Notes: generated from the sequence alone by a model not told the origin. A stretch of 33,553 bases of DNA from Candidatus Methanoperedens sp. BLZ2 (GCF_002487355.1 NZ_NTMG01000033.1:1-33553); one strand, 5' to 3'; positions 8,206 through 16,285 are shown, numbered from the stretch's first letter. Translations and numbers: made by a program.

Positions 8206-8419
8206 GATTATGCCAAATGTCTTAAAAGTAAAGCCATAGTGAGCCTAAAAAATCAATAAGCAAAATGAAAATTAAATATGAATTTGATGCTTTTCAAGCC
8301 TAAGCATGGAGATTTTTATGAATAATAAAATATTTCTAATATTTCAATTAAACCTCAGTATTTTTATTTTTCCACCTATAGAAAAGTATAAAGGTGTTTA
8401 ACAATATAAAAAATTGACT

Positions 8420-8896
8420 ATGGATTTAATTAAAGCTGAATTGGATAGTTTATTTAGCAGGGTTCCAATTTTGGGGAGCGTTTGGAAAGGAATAATAGAT
8501 GCATTAATTAACAAACATTTGAAAAAACCGACATCTAGTCTAAACGACTTTCAAGAAAAAATGAAGGGATTTGATTTATATACATTAAAAAATCTTCAAA
8601 AAATAGTTGAGTTGAGGTTCGCATATAAAATGCAAATTATCACTATCGGTGTGCTTTTATTAAGTATAGGCATATCTTTCTTATTATCTGGATACACTTT
8701 AACTCCCAAATTGATATCAATATCTTTTTATGACAAATATATTTTTTATCTTATTGGAACAATTATATTTATTGTGGGAATTGTTCTTTGTGTCGTATCA
8801 TTTATAAATTTTCAAATATGTGAATCAATTATCGAAACATCCGAAATAGAAATTGAAAGAAAAATAAAAGAAAACGATGAAAAATGTCCACGCTAA
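8420..8896 (+). CDS. Small two-TM membrane protein, unknown
   Basis: A 158-aa protein from the ATG at 8420 (a TTG two codons upstream is possible but less likely). The N-terminal 70 residues are soluble and helical (SLNDFQEKMKGFDLYTLKNL). Two hydrophobic segments follow, at about 73-93 and 107-131, and then a short charged cytoplasmic tail (IEIERKIKENDEK). The topology suggests both ends in the cytoplasm. No catalytic motif is visible. The gene is very AT-rich, more so than the biosynthetic genes around it, and sits alone between two repeat-bearing intergenic stretches, which suggests acquired or lineage-specific DNA. Function not recognised. Confidence 0.55.
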   Translation: MDLIKAELDSLFSRVPILGSVWKGIIDALINKHLKKPTSSLNDFQEKMKGFDLYTLKNLQKIVELRFAYKMQIITIGVLLLSIGISFLLSGYTLTPKLISISFYDKYIFYLIGTIIFIVGIVLCVVSFINFQICESIIETSEIEIERKIKENDEKCPR

Positions 8897-9107
8897 TTAG
8901 TTTACATTTTATAATTTAGATATAGATATATTTTTTAGATCTTAATTAAGTTTATTTTTCAAATTTTTAACATATTTCAATCCCCCGATACTTATTTAAT
9001 AAAAGTATTGTGTGAGGGAAGTGAAAGTACTTCAATTGTAGCAAGATTCTTAATTTTTTGTAAATATTAGCCGCAGATAAACGATTGTGGGGTATATATT
9101 GTGATGG

Positions 9108-9178
9108 AACGCGGATTGTACGGATGGCGCGGATGTGCGCGGAAAAGGTATCCATGAAAATCCGCCAAATCCGTGTGC
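9108..9178. repeat. CGGAT-rich inverted repeat
   Basis: Repeated GCGGAT/ACGGAT words at 9108-9135 face ATCCGC/ATCCGT words at 9158-9178, giving an imperfect hairpin. It stands out by high GC in an otherwise AT-rich gene-free stretch (8897-9326). It resembles short dispersed palindromes seen in many environmental genomes. No gene is seen in the stretch. Confidence 0.45.
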
Positions 9179-9326
9179 TATACAGCGCAATTATGTATAT
9201 GCGGTTTGTTTTTTTTACAATATGCGATTAATTCGGAATCTGACTATAACTTAACATGATTGAATGAGGGCAATTTTTATATCAAATAAAATTGATTTAA
9301 CACAACTTTATTTAAGTTGATCATAT

Positions 9327-9854
9327 ATGCTTTATCCACCAGGAACACCTACGCAGCCGGAAATAATTGCAATTGCCTTATCAAAGCTTAATATCAAATC
9401 CACCGATGTATTTGCGGATATTGGTTGCGGCAGCGGCTCTGTCTCAATAGCTGCTTCCGGATTAGCAAAACATGTATTTGCAATTGACAACAGGGATGAT
9501 GCTATTAATGCAGCATCAGGAAATATTAAAGAATGCAGCATAAAAAATATCTCATTATTAAAAGGAGACGCCATTATACTGCTTCCCGATATTGATATGG
9601 ACTGTGCGTTCATCGGAGGAAGCAAAAATATCAAACAGGTTATGGAAATATTGATCGAAAAGAAAAAGCCGAAAATGCGGTTCGTTGTAAGTGCCGTTAA
9701 GGTCGAAACAGTTGCCATTGCCATGGAGATTATGAAAAAAAATAATGTTTTTAAGGAATTGTTACAGATACAAATATCAAGGGGAAATGAGCTTGCAGGA
9801 GGTACTATGTTCAAACCTGAAAATCCGATTTTCCTGGTAGTTGGTGGAGCATAA
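9327..9854 (+). CDS. cbiT: Cobalt-precorrin-6B/7 C15-methyltransferase (decarboxylating) CbiT
   Basis: A 175-aa class I SAM methyltransferase. The SAM-binding glycine loop DIGCGSGSVS is at 31-40, followed by the acidic strand end FAIDNRD. The N-terminal start LYPPGTPTQPEI aligns with the conserved opening of CbiT, where P-G-x-P/T-xx-E-I precedes the SAM domain. CbiT methylates C15 and removes the C12 acetate carboxyl group of the corrin precursor. It is the first gene of a five-gene plus-strand cobalamin cluster and its TAA shares one base with the ATG of the next gene, so translation is probably coupled. CbiE, often fused or adjacent to CbiT, is not in this window. Confidence 0.92.
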   Translation: MLYPPGTPTQPEIIAIALSKLNIKSTDVFADIGCGSGSVSIAASGLAKHVFAIDNRDDAINAASGNIKECSIKNISLLKGDAIILLPDIDMDCAFIGGSKNIKQVMEILIEKKKPKMRFVVSAVKVETVAIAMEIMKKNNVFKELLQIQISRGNELAGGTMFKPENPIFLVVGGA

Positions 9855-11179
9855 TGTTGATCGGTGTTGGTCTTGGTCCCGGAAATCCGGATCTTCTTAC
9901 TCTTGCTGCCATAAAAGCCCTGAAAGAAAGCAGGAAAGTATACGTTCCCGGAAAACTCGCAGAAAAGCTCGTTTCGCCCTACGCTAAAGCCCATATACTT
10001 GATTTTCCCATGATACAGGACAAGAAAGAGCTGTCAAAATTATGGGAAAAAAATGCAGAGATCGTAGCAGTTGAGGCAAAAAATAAAATGGTCTCATTTG
10101 CAGTCCTGGGCGATCCGAATGTGTTTTCAACATTCTCACACCTTAAAAGGACGATAGAGGAAAAATATCCTGACATCGAAATTACAACGATTCCCGGCGT
10201 AAGCTCAATAACAGCCCAGGCAGCCCGCACAAATACCAGCATGGACAGCTCCTTTGTGGTAAGTGACGGTTCACCTGTCAATACAAAAATAATCCTGAAA
10301 TCAAAGCATCCTGAAGATGTTAAGAAAACATTGGTAGAAGAGGGTTTTAACGAATTTATTTTTGCCCGGCGCCTGTTCATGGAAAATGAACTGGTTACAG
10401 GTGAGATACCGCAGACAGGGGACTATTTCAGCCTGATGGTAGCAAAGCGGGGAAAAACCAGGGTAAATAATAAAAAAATCATTTATTTTGTGGGAGCAGG
10501 CCCTGGAAATCCCGGATACATCACTGTCAGGGGACGCGAACTTCTGGAATCAGCAGACTTTGTCATGTATGCTGGTTCGCTTGTCAATCCGGTTGTTTTA
10601 AATTACGTGCATGGTGAGAAGCTTGATAGCTTCGGAATGAAACTGGAAGATATCGCTGATGTCCTTTCAAAGAAAGTGAATGAGGGAAAAAACGTTGTCA
10701 GGCTGCATAGCGGTGACCCTTCATTATATGGCGCGATCATTGAACAGATAGACAGCCTGAAAAAACGCGGGATAGATGTGGAGATTGTTCCAGGGGTGAC
10801 TTCGTTGTTTGCCGCCGCAGCTGCGCTAAAAACCCAGCTTACGATAAACGGCATTACAGAGACGCTTATTATCACAAGACCCGCGGGAACGACACTTGAG
10901 AAAGACTCGATCAGGGAACTGTCACGCCATAATGCCACGATGGCAATTTATCTTGGGACTGATAAACTCAGGAAGATCATGCAAGAAGTGGAATATCCTG
11001 AGGAAACACCCGCTGCTGTTGTGTATCATGCCTCCTGGGAAGATGAATTAGTGATACTTGGTACAGTTGGCGATATTGCAGACAGGGTCGAAGCAGAAAG
11101 GATCAATAGATCTGCAATGATAATTATCGGGAATGTCCTGGCACCGCACAATTTCAAGAGGTCTCATCTATATGGGTGA
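9854..11179 (+). CDS. cbiL/cbiF: Fused CbiL (C20) and CbiF (C11) cobalt-precorrin methyltransferases
   Basis: A 441-aa tandem fusion of two tetrapyrrole methyltransferases. Residues 1-205 are CbiL (precorrin-2 C20-methyltransferase): N-terminal [28 protein letters not shown] at 85-97 and IPGVSSITA at 113-121. Residues 208-441 are CbiF (precorrin-4 C11-methyltransferase): [15 protein letters not shown] at 211-225, MYAGSLV, a [12 protein letters not shown] substrate loop and a [12 protein letters not shown] motif. Both use SAM in the anaerobic B12 ring pathway, at non-consecutive steps (C20 early; C11 after C17). The junction at about 206-209 is a short basic linker. It overlaps cbiT by 1 nt and cbiG by 8 nt. 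The fusion is uninterrupted with no sign of a frameshift. Confidence 0.92.
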   Translation: MLIGVGLGPGNPDLLTLAAIKALKESRKVYVPGKLAEKLVSPYAKAHILDFPMIQDKKELSKLWEKNAEIVAVEAKNKMVSFAVLGDPNVFSTFSHLKRTIEEKYPDIEITTIPGVSSITAQAARTNTSMDSSFVVSDGSPVNTKIILKSKHPEDVKKTLVEEGFNEFIFARRLFMENELVTGEIPQTGDYFSLMVAKRGKTRVNNKKIIYFVGAGPGNPGYITVRGRELLESADFVMYAGSLVNPVVLNYVHGEKLDSFGMKLEDIADVLSKKVNEGKNVVRLHSGDPSLYGAIIEQIDSLKKRGIDVEIVPGVTSLFAAAAALKTQLTINGITETLIITRPAGTTLEKDSIRELSRHNATMAIYLGTDKLRKIMQEVEYPEETPAAVVYHASWEDELVILGTVGDIADRVEAERINRSAMIIIGNVLAPHNFKRSHLYG

Positions 11180-12041
11180 GCTTGCAATAATCGCTTTTTC
11201 ACGAAATATTGATATTGCGAAAAAAATAAAGGATGTTACTGGTGGAGATATAATAGAATACTCAAAAGATGCCTTCATGATTGCTTTTGAGGAATACAGG
11301 TCGATAATAGCCATTATGGCATCAGGCATTGCTGTAAGAAATATCGCCCCTCTTATTTGCGATAAATGGAAAGACCCGGCAGTTGTGGTCGTAGATTCGG
11401 GACTGAACTATGCAATTCCCATCCTTGGGGGTCACCATGGCGGGAATGAACTGGCAAAAAAACTTGCAGTTATGGGCATTATTCCGGTAATAACGACAGC
11501 CACGCAAGCCATGGGAAAAGAATCTGTGGAGGGGATCGCAGATAGTCTTGGTTGCAGGATAATAAACAGGGATTCAACAAAAAAAGTCAATCTGGCATTG
11601 CTGGAAAGTGAGCTTGAGGTTCTGGATATCAAAGGTCCAAAGATCGTAGTTGTTGAAGATGATGTCAGTGTTCTTAAAAGAAAGGGGCTTGTTGTGGGAA
11701 TAGGGGCAAACCGGGGCGTCAGCAAGTCGGAAGTTATTAAAGCAATAAATGCAGCACTTCTGGAATTGGATGCAAGGATTGAGGATGTGAATTATTTTGC
11801 ATCTGCAATGATAAAAGAAAATGAAAAAGGAATTATCGATGCTTCAGAAGCATTCGGAAAAGAGATGAGATTCATTTCGCATGATATCATTAATTCCATA
11901 CATGCACCAACTCCATCCAGAGCAAAAAACCTGGGACTGAACGGGGTATGCGAGCCAGCTGCGCTTGCGCTTTCAGAGGAAAAGAAACTGTTACTAAAAA
12001 AGAGGATTTATGGAAATGTCACAATCGCGATCGCACGGTAA
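11172..12041 (+). CDS. cbiG: Cobalt-precorrin-5A hydrolase CbiG
   Basis: A 289-aa CbiG, which opens the delta-lactone of cobalt-precorrin-5A and releases the two-carbon fragment (acetaldehyde) in the anaerobic B12 route. Recognisable stretches are the N-terminal MASGIAVRNIAPLI, the VDSGLNYAIPILGGHHGGNE motif of the central domain, and the C-terminal domain starting GLVVGIGANRGVSKSE. I placed the start at the ATG at 11172 rather than the more upstream GTG-type start, because the protein then opens with the usual short [10 protein letters not shown] strand and the overlap with cbiL-cbiF is only 8 nt. An AGAGGT ribosome binding site lies about 8-10 nt upstream. Confidence 0.9.
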   Translation: MGELAIIAFSRNIDIAKKIKDVTGGDIIEYSKDAFMIAFEEYRSIIAIMASGIAVRNIAPLICDKWKDPAVVVVDSGLNYAIPILGGHHGGNELAKKLAVMGIIPVITTATQAMGKESVEGIADSLGCRIINRDSTKKVNLALLESELEVLDIKGPKIVVVEDDVSVLKRKGLVVGIGANRGVSKSEVIKAINAALLELDARIEDVNYFASAMIKENEKGIIDASEAFGKEMRFISHDIINSIHAPTPSRAKNLGLNGVCEPAALALSEEKKLLLKKRIYGNVTIAIAR

Positions 12042-12777
12042 ATTATACATAGTAGGAATAGGGCCCGGTGGAAACGGGCATCTTACGAAAAAGGCGGAAA
12101 GCGCCCTACTTGAATCCGAATACATAATCGGGAATGGCACTTATCTTGACCAGATAGCTTTGATCATTAAAGACCAGAAGATCATACGAAGCGGAATGGG
12201 CGGCGAGGTTGAACGAGCAAGGAAGGCGGTAGAACTCGGAAAAAGCCATATTGTTTCAATTATCAGCGGCGGGGATGCAAATGTGTACGGGATGGCCGGG
12301 CTTGTATTGGAGGTAGCCCGGAAGACTGAAGAGATCGAAATTGAGGTCATACCTGGTGTGACTGCAATAACTGCCGCAGCTTCACTTCTTGGAGCGCCTT
12401 TAGTGAATGATTTTGCAGTAATAAGTTTAAGTGACCTCCTTACTCCCATTGAGATGATCAAGCGCCGCCTGAACAGCGCGGCAGAAGCTGACTTTGTGAT
12501 AGCCATATACAATCCGAAAAGCAGGAACCGCAAGGAGAATTTTGCAAAGGCTATTGAGATCATCCGGAAATACAGGAATGAAAATACACCTGCAGGGATC
12601 GTAAAAAGCGCTACACGTCCTGATGAGACCGTTCTTGCAACAACACTTGGCAGGATAATGGAGTACAATGATATGATCGATATGAGTACGATCGTTCTTA
12701 TCGGTAACAGTGAGTCAAAATTATGGAAAAACAGGATAATAACACCCCGCGGATACCAGAGGAAATATGAATATTGA
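12010..12777 (+). CDS. cbiH: Cobalt-precorrin-3B C17-methyltransferase CbiH
   Basis: A 255-aa SAM-dependent methyltransferase that methylates C17 and contracts the ring in cobalamin synthesis. Family features are YIVGIGPGGNGHLT near residues 13-26, IISGGDANVYGMAGL (the GD-xx-VYGM loop) and VIPGVTAITAAAS, followed by AIYNPKSRNRKENF and VLIGNS. It overlaps cbiG by 32 nt from the listed ATG; a second ATG at 12016 would shorten the overlap to 26 nt and drop two residues. It also overlaps cbiC by 11 nt. These overlaps support a single polycistronic mRNA for cbiTLFGHC. Confidence 0.93.
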   Translation: MEMSQSRSHGKLYIVGIGPGGNGHLTKKAESALLESEYIIGNGTYLDQIALIIKDQKIIRSGMGGEVERARKAVELGKSHIVSIISGGDANVYGMAGLVLEVARKTEEIEIEVIPGVTAITAAASLLGAPLVNDFAVISLSDLLTPIEMIKRRLNSAAEADFVIAIYNPKSRNRKENFAKAIEIIRKYRNENTPAGIVKSATRPDETVLATTLGRIMEYNDMIDMSTIVLIGNSESKLWKNRIITPRGYQRKYEY

Positions 12778-13378
12778 ATTTGGCGCGCGAACAAGGGAAG
12801 CAAAAGAGATCAACGAAAAAAGCTGGGGAATTGTGCAAAGTTTCATAAAAGGAGATACACCGCAGGACAGGATACGACAGCGCTGTGTTATAGCAACAGG
12901 TGACCTGGCATTTGCAGAACTCATGAGGTTTAACAATGATCCTGTAAATGCAGGAATAGATGCAATCAGGAATGATGCCACAATATTTACGGATATCAGG
13001 ATGGCTCAGGTGGGAATTACAAAGCAGAGGCATAAATGCGACGTCAGGTGTGTCCTTGATGTAGAGACCGATATTGCCAGGGATACAGGAGTAACAAGAA
13101 CAAGCGCTGGTTTCGTGGCGCTTGGAAAAGAACTCAATGACGCAATAATCGTTATCGGGAACGCACCCTCAGCAGTGCTCACTGTTTGCAGGCTGATCGA
13201 TGAGGGTCTTCACCCTGCACTTCTTGTGGCGACCCCTGTGGGTTTTGTGAATGCTGCCGAATCGAAGGAACTTGTAAGAACGCTTGTTGTGCCATCCATC
13301 ACATGCATCGGGACAAGAGGCGGGACACCTGTGGCTGTGGCTGTTGTTAATGAACTTGTGGAGCTGGCATTTCGATAA
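12767..13378 (+). CDS. cbiC: Cobalt-precorrin-8 methylmutase CbiC
   Basis: A 203-aa CbiC/CobH-type enzyme that migrates the C11 methyl group to C12, producing cobyrinate. Family features include TPQDRIRQR near the N-terminus, TDIRMAQVGI, TRTSAGF, VVIGNAPSAVLTVCRLI and ATPVGFVNAAESKE with a terminal TRGGTPVAVAVVNEL. The ATGD motif near residue 43, commonly preceded by a histidine in bacterial members (HATGD or HTTGD), here reads VIATGD, so the expected catalytic His is Ile42. Since the rest is well preserved, either this clade uses another residue or my alignment recall is incomplete. It is the last gene of the cobalamin cluster. Confidence 0.9.
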   Translation: MNIEFGARTREAKEINEKSWGIVQSFIKGDTPQDRIRQRCVIATGDLAFAELMRFNNDPVNAGIDAIRNDATIFTDIRMAQVGITKQRHKCDVRCVLDVETDIARDTGVTRTSAGFVALGKELNDAIIVIGNAPSAVLTVCRLIDEGLHPALLVATPVGFVNAAESKELVRTLVVPSITCIGTRGGTPVAVAVVNELVELAFR

Positions 13379-13454
13379 AATCGATTGAACTATTTTCAAA
13401 AAATCACATGCTCATAATACCAATGGTAAGAAAACCTGGAAAAGATTAAAATAC

Positions 13455-13545
13455 ATCTTAGTCATATAGTATAAGTTGACGAGCGGGAACATTTTTTTAC
13501 TAACCCCCACTCCCCAACCTGCTCGTCATTCTTGTTATATTTTTT
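13455..13545 (+). repeat. Hairpin repeat unit, copy 1 (candidate small RNA)
   Basis: First of two direct copies. The unit has an AT-rich leader, a 10-bp stem GACGAGCGGG (13479-13488) pairing with CCTGCTCGTC (13518-13527, one mismatch), a loop containing a T-run and then CCCCCACTCCCCAA, and a downstream T-rich tail. The T-rich tail after the stem could serve as an archaeal terminator. The C-rich loop could pair with purine-rich ribosome binding sites. The orientation is assumed to be plus, from the T-rich tail. Confidence 0.55.
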
Positions 13546-13640
13546 AGCAATCTTCAGTATTATCGCAAATGTCTGGACTAATTTTAAACAAATGTTTGAA
13601 CTAATTTAAACTCATGATGGAAATCATAATAGTACATTTT

Positions 13641-13740
13641 AAGTATATCTTATGCATATTAGGAATTGACGAGCGGGTAACATTTTTTTACTAACCCCCA
13701 CTCCCCAACCTGCTCGTCATTCTTGTTATGTCTTCTAGCA
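13641..13740 (+). repeat. Hairpin repeat unit, copy 2 (candidate small RNA)
   Basis: Second copy, 189 bp downstream of the first. Stem and loop are nearly identical (stem 13668-13677 with 13709-13718), and the flanks match more loosely, upstream (ATCTTA-type words) and downstream (CTTGTTAT, TAGCAA, CTTCA). Stem and loop conservation exceeds that of the spacer between copies, which suggests selection on the RNA structure or recent unit duplication. The stretch 13379-13785 holds no gene. The copy ends about 50 nt before rtcA, so a leader role for rtcA is also possible. Confidence 0.55.
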
Positions 13741-13785
13741 AACTTCAATACAAACTTCAATATTATCTCCAGACAATAGCTATTC

Positions 13786-14781
13786 ATGAAACTTGATGGA
13801 TCTTATGGTGAAGGGGGTGGCCAGATATTAAGAACAGCTGTTGCGCTTTCTGCTGTTACGGGAAAGCATGTCGAAATAGAAAATATACGAAAGGAAAGGC
13901 CAAAACCCGGGCTTTCTGCACAGCATGTTAAGGCAGTGGAAGAGCTGGCCAGGATATGCGGCGCACAGGTTTCAGGGTGCCGCCTCCGATCAACAAGGAT
14001 TAGTTTCACACCCGGAAAGATAAATAGTGGAAATTATGACGTTGATATCGGTACAGCAGGCAGCATATCACTTTTTCTACAGTGCCTTATGCCTGCACTT
14101 ATGCATGCGGATGTTGCGATCAGTATAAAGATTACGGGTGGAACTGATGTCCGGTGGTCTCCTTCTATCGATTATATGAGATTTGTAACACTTGCTGCCC
14201 TGGGAAAGATGGGATATAAATGTGATATCAGTTTGATCAAAAGAGGTTATTATCCAAGGGGAGGAGGCAGCGTCTGCGCCATTATCAATCCATCGAACCT
14301 CAAGATTACGAATTTTGATACAAACAATTGTCCTATTATAGAAGGGATCTCCCATTCATCCGGTCTTCCATCCCACGTGGCACAAAGGCAGGCGGCTAGC
14401 GCTGAAAAGCTCCTGCATGAACAGGGCTACAAATCAAATATATCTATAGAAGTTAACGATCATCCTTCAACAGGAAGCGGCATTACCCTTTGGTGCGGCA
14501 CCGCTGGCAGCTCTATCCTCGGAAAACCGGGTCTGAAAGCAGAAAAAGTTGGCTCCATTGCAGCTGAGGCGCTGGTCAATGAATTGAGGCCTGGTGGGGG
14601 CGTTGATGAATACCTCGCAGACCAGTTGATTCCCTATATGGCGCTGGCCAAAGGCGGTTCTTTCACTACGCGGATAATTTCCATGCACACAAAGACCAAT
14701 ATCTGGGTGACAGAGCAGTTCCTGCCTGTGAAATTCGAGATAGAAGAAATGGAAAATGGATTATTCAAAGTCCGGATTTAA
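13786..14781 (+). CDS. rtcA: RNA 3'-terminal phosphate cyclase RtcA
   Basis: A 331-aa RtcA, near the usual 340 aa. It uses ATP to convert RNA 3'-phosphate ends to 2',3'-cyclic phosphates through an enzyme-AMP intermediate. Visible features are the N-terminal GSYGEGGGQILRTA, RPKPGLSAQH (39-47), DIGTAGSISLFLQ (87-99), the GYYPRGGG motif (155-161) and the adenylated histidine H301 in SMHTKTN. It shares 4 nt at its 3' end with the convergent kptA gene, another RNA-end or phosphate-processing enzyme. Upstream lie the two hairpin repeats. Confidence 0.94.
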   Translation: MKLDGSYGEGGGQILRTAVALSAVTGKHVEIENIRKERPKPGLSAQHVKAVEELARICGAQVSGCRLRSTRISFTPGKINSGNYDVDIGTAGSISLFLQCLMPALMHADVAISIKITGGTDVRWSPSIDYMRFVTLAALGKMGYKCDISLIKRGYYPRGGGSVCAIINPSNLKITNFDTNNCPIIEGISHSSGLPSHVAQRQAASAEKLLHEQGYKSNISIEVNDHPSTGSGITLWCGTAGSSILGKPGLKAEKVGSIAAEALVNELRPGGGVDEYLADQLIPYMALAKGGSFTTRIISMHTKTNIWVTEQFLPVKFEIEEMENGLFKVRI

Positions 14782-15398
14782 TCCTGCATTACGCTCAGGT
14801 ACTGTGGTGGAATCTCATCAGCAAGCACAATATTCTCGGTAGCAGAAAGCATGGTCACTCCTTCTTCCTGTGCCAATTGTGCGTTTACTACAAGTAAAAC
14901 CGGGTCTTCCGTATGGATCTTTGCTACTTCTTTTGCTTTTTGCGCTGATGTACTCAGATGAACATACCTTTGCCTCATGGATCTTATTCCTTTTTCAAGT
15001 AGTATATCCACCTCTTCCCTGCTTGCGCCGTAATACAGTTCCGGAAGGAGATTTTCATCATAATCAAGGTCAACATCCACGGAATGACCATATCGCGCCC
15101 TGATCTTCGTTCCTTTTATTTCATATCTGCCTTTCTCATCAGATTCGATTATCGAAAAAAGCTTTTCCTTGTTTGCCCATTTATACCGCGTTACCATGGC
15201 ATCCACAAGTACATCAACGCCTACCCAGCCGTGCTGGTTCATTGCAAGCCCCAGGTCATCCGGGAAATGCCGCAGCGCACCTGAGATGAAACGGCCAAGC
15301 CGTTCGGTCTGCTCATCATTAAGCATGAGCGTCCCTGCTTCACCGCATGCGCAAGTTTCGCCTCTAAAGAACCCGTGATTCTGGCATTTCTTGATCAT
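14778..15398 (-). CDS. kptA: RNA 2'-phosphotransferase (KptA/Tpt1)
   Basis: A 206-aa Tpt1/KptA enzyme, which transfers an internal RNA 2'-phosphate to NAD+, releasing nicotinamide and ADP-ribose 1'',2''-cyclic phosphate. An N-terminal mini zinc ribbon (C5, H8, C16, C18) precedes the catalytic core, as in many archaeal members. Core motifs are ISGALRHFPDDLGL with R43-H44, a wing domain (about 58-95), IRARYGHS (99-106), LYYGAS (121-126) and RYVHLS (144-149). Yeast Tpt1 completes tRNA splicing; the substrate in archaea is uncertain because their ligation route leaves no 2'-phosphate. It converges with rtcA with a 4-nt overlap of stops. Confidence 0.92.
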   Translation of the reverse strand: MIKKCQNHGFFRGETCACGEAGTLMLNDEQTERLGRFISGALRHFPDDLGLAMNQHGWVGVDVLVDAMVTRYKWANKEKLFSIIESDEKGRYEIKGTKIRARYGHSVDVDLDYDENLLPELYYGASREEVDILLEKGIRSMRQRYVHLSTSAQKAKEVAKIHTEDPVLLVVNAQLAQEEGVTMLSATENIVLADEIPPQYLSVMQD

Positions 15399-15447
15399 TT
15401 ATAGTGTGTATAGAATCACTTTGTTATATATTTTGCCAAACAATACC

Positions 15448-15687
15448 TTAGCTGTTCTTCAGGTCTTTTCTTACGTCCATATTGGCATTTTCAAGTTGAG
15501 GAACTTCTTTTGTAAGTTCACTCATCTCCTGTTCCCTTTTTTTTGCAGCAGGAGACTTGCTTTTCTCATGGCAATCCTCGCACCTGTATCCGATCACTGC
15601 CAGTCTTTGTGAATAGACCGGATACCTTTTCCTGCCATAAAGCTCTGTTTTGCAGCTAATGCATCTATCCTGATTGTTATTTTTCAT
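15448..15687 (-). CDS. Small zinc-ribbon protein
   Basis: A 79-aa protein with two CxxC pairs, C9xxC12 and C36xxC39 (RCISC and RCEDC), spaced as in a four-Cys zinc ribbon, then a charged helical tail (about residues 45-79) rich in Lys/Glu. No catalytic signature is visible. It follows the UPF0179 gene by one nucleotide on the same strand, so the two form an operon of cysteine-rich proteins. A nucleic-acid- or protein-binding adaptor is a reasonable guess, but I do not recognise the family. Confidence 0.7.
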   Translation of the reverse strand: MKNNNQDRCISCKTELYGRKRYPVYSQRLAVIGYRCEDCHEKSKSPAAKKREQEMSELTKEVPQLENANMDVRKDLKNS

Positions 15688-15688
15688 C

Positions 15689-16138
15689 CTATCTTCTGAC
15701 CTCTACGATCTTCATTGAATAACCTTTCCTGCATGGTTCCAAGATATCACTTTCAACATCAGTAACTACAAATTTTTCACCGGTCTGCAGTCCGGATGGC
15801 CGGCAAATGAGATAATTTTCGCAATCCTGGTTATTGCATGGAGGCTGCTCAAAAACTATCCTTGAACCCTTTATCGCTTTTCTTGATTCAATAGCCATCC
15901 TGATAGGAGCTTCTATAACTTCCACTGCGGACACACCGGAATCATGCACGAAACACTCAAGCTTTGACGAATTCCGGATGTTTATGATTTTATATTTGCT
16001 TCCAGGATTAAGGCTCAGGCAGGTTTTATTGAGTTTACACGGTTGGCATTCTTTTGCTGCACTTTTAAAAACAAATTCATTACCTACTTTTGCAAGCCTT
16101 GTTCCTATCAATGTTATTATTGTATCCGATTCTTCCAT
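15689..16138 (-). CDS. UPF0179 family cysteine-rich archaeal protein
   Basis: A 149-aa protein matching the archaeal UPF0179 family in length and layout. The family has no known function. Eight cysteines fall into two clusters: C31xxC34 with C40, and C101, C106 and C112, with further Cys at 62 and 136. This pattern is typical of a metal or Fe-S binding fold. The opening IITLIGTRLAKVGNEF is the conserved N-terminus. It is followed one nucleotide later by the zinc-ribbon gene. A long AT-rich gap with an 11-bp tandem repeat separates it from egsA upstream. Confidence 0.8.
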   Translation of the reverse strand: MEESDTIITLIGTRLAKVGNEFVFKSAAKECQPCKLNKTCLSLNPGSKYKIINIRNSSKLECFVHDSGVSAVEVIEAPIRMAIESRKAIKGSRIVFEQPPCNNQDCENYLICRPSGLQTGEKFVVTDVESDILEPCRKGYSMKIVEVRR

Positions 16139-16217
16139 AAAATTTCACCTGATTATATGTTATATATTATTATTTGATCGTAATTATTATATTATAGCCA
16201 TGATTAGATCATTATGT

Positions 16218-16285
16218 TTTTATTATTATTTTATTATTATTTTATTATTATTTTATTATTATTTTATTATTATTTTATTATTATT
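16218..16285. repeat. 11-bp tandem repeat (TTTTATTATTA) x about 6
   Basis: Six near-perfect copies of an 11-bp A/T unit. The last copy runs into the stop codon of egsA (TAA at 16281-16283 on the minus strand). Read on the minus strand the array gives TAA stops in all three frames. Slippage here could change the 3'-UTR length of egsA but not its reading frame. Confidence 0.9.

Noticed and set aside
9332-9994. 220-aa minus-strand ORF antisense to cbiT
   Set aside because: It lies opposite a clear CbiT with family motifs, and its own translation has no recognisable motif. It is a frame shadow.
12141-12803. 220-aa minus-strand ORF antisense to cbiH
   Set aside because: CbiH on the plus strand has full family motifs; the antisense translation is low-complexity hydrophobic and has no ribosome binding site.
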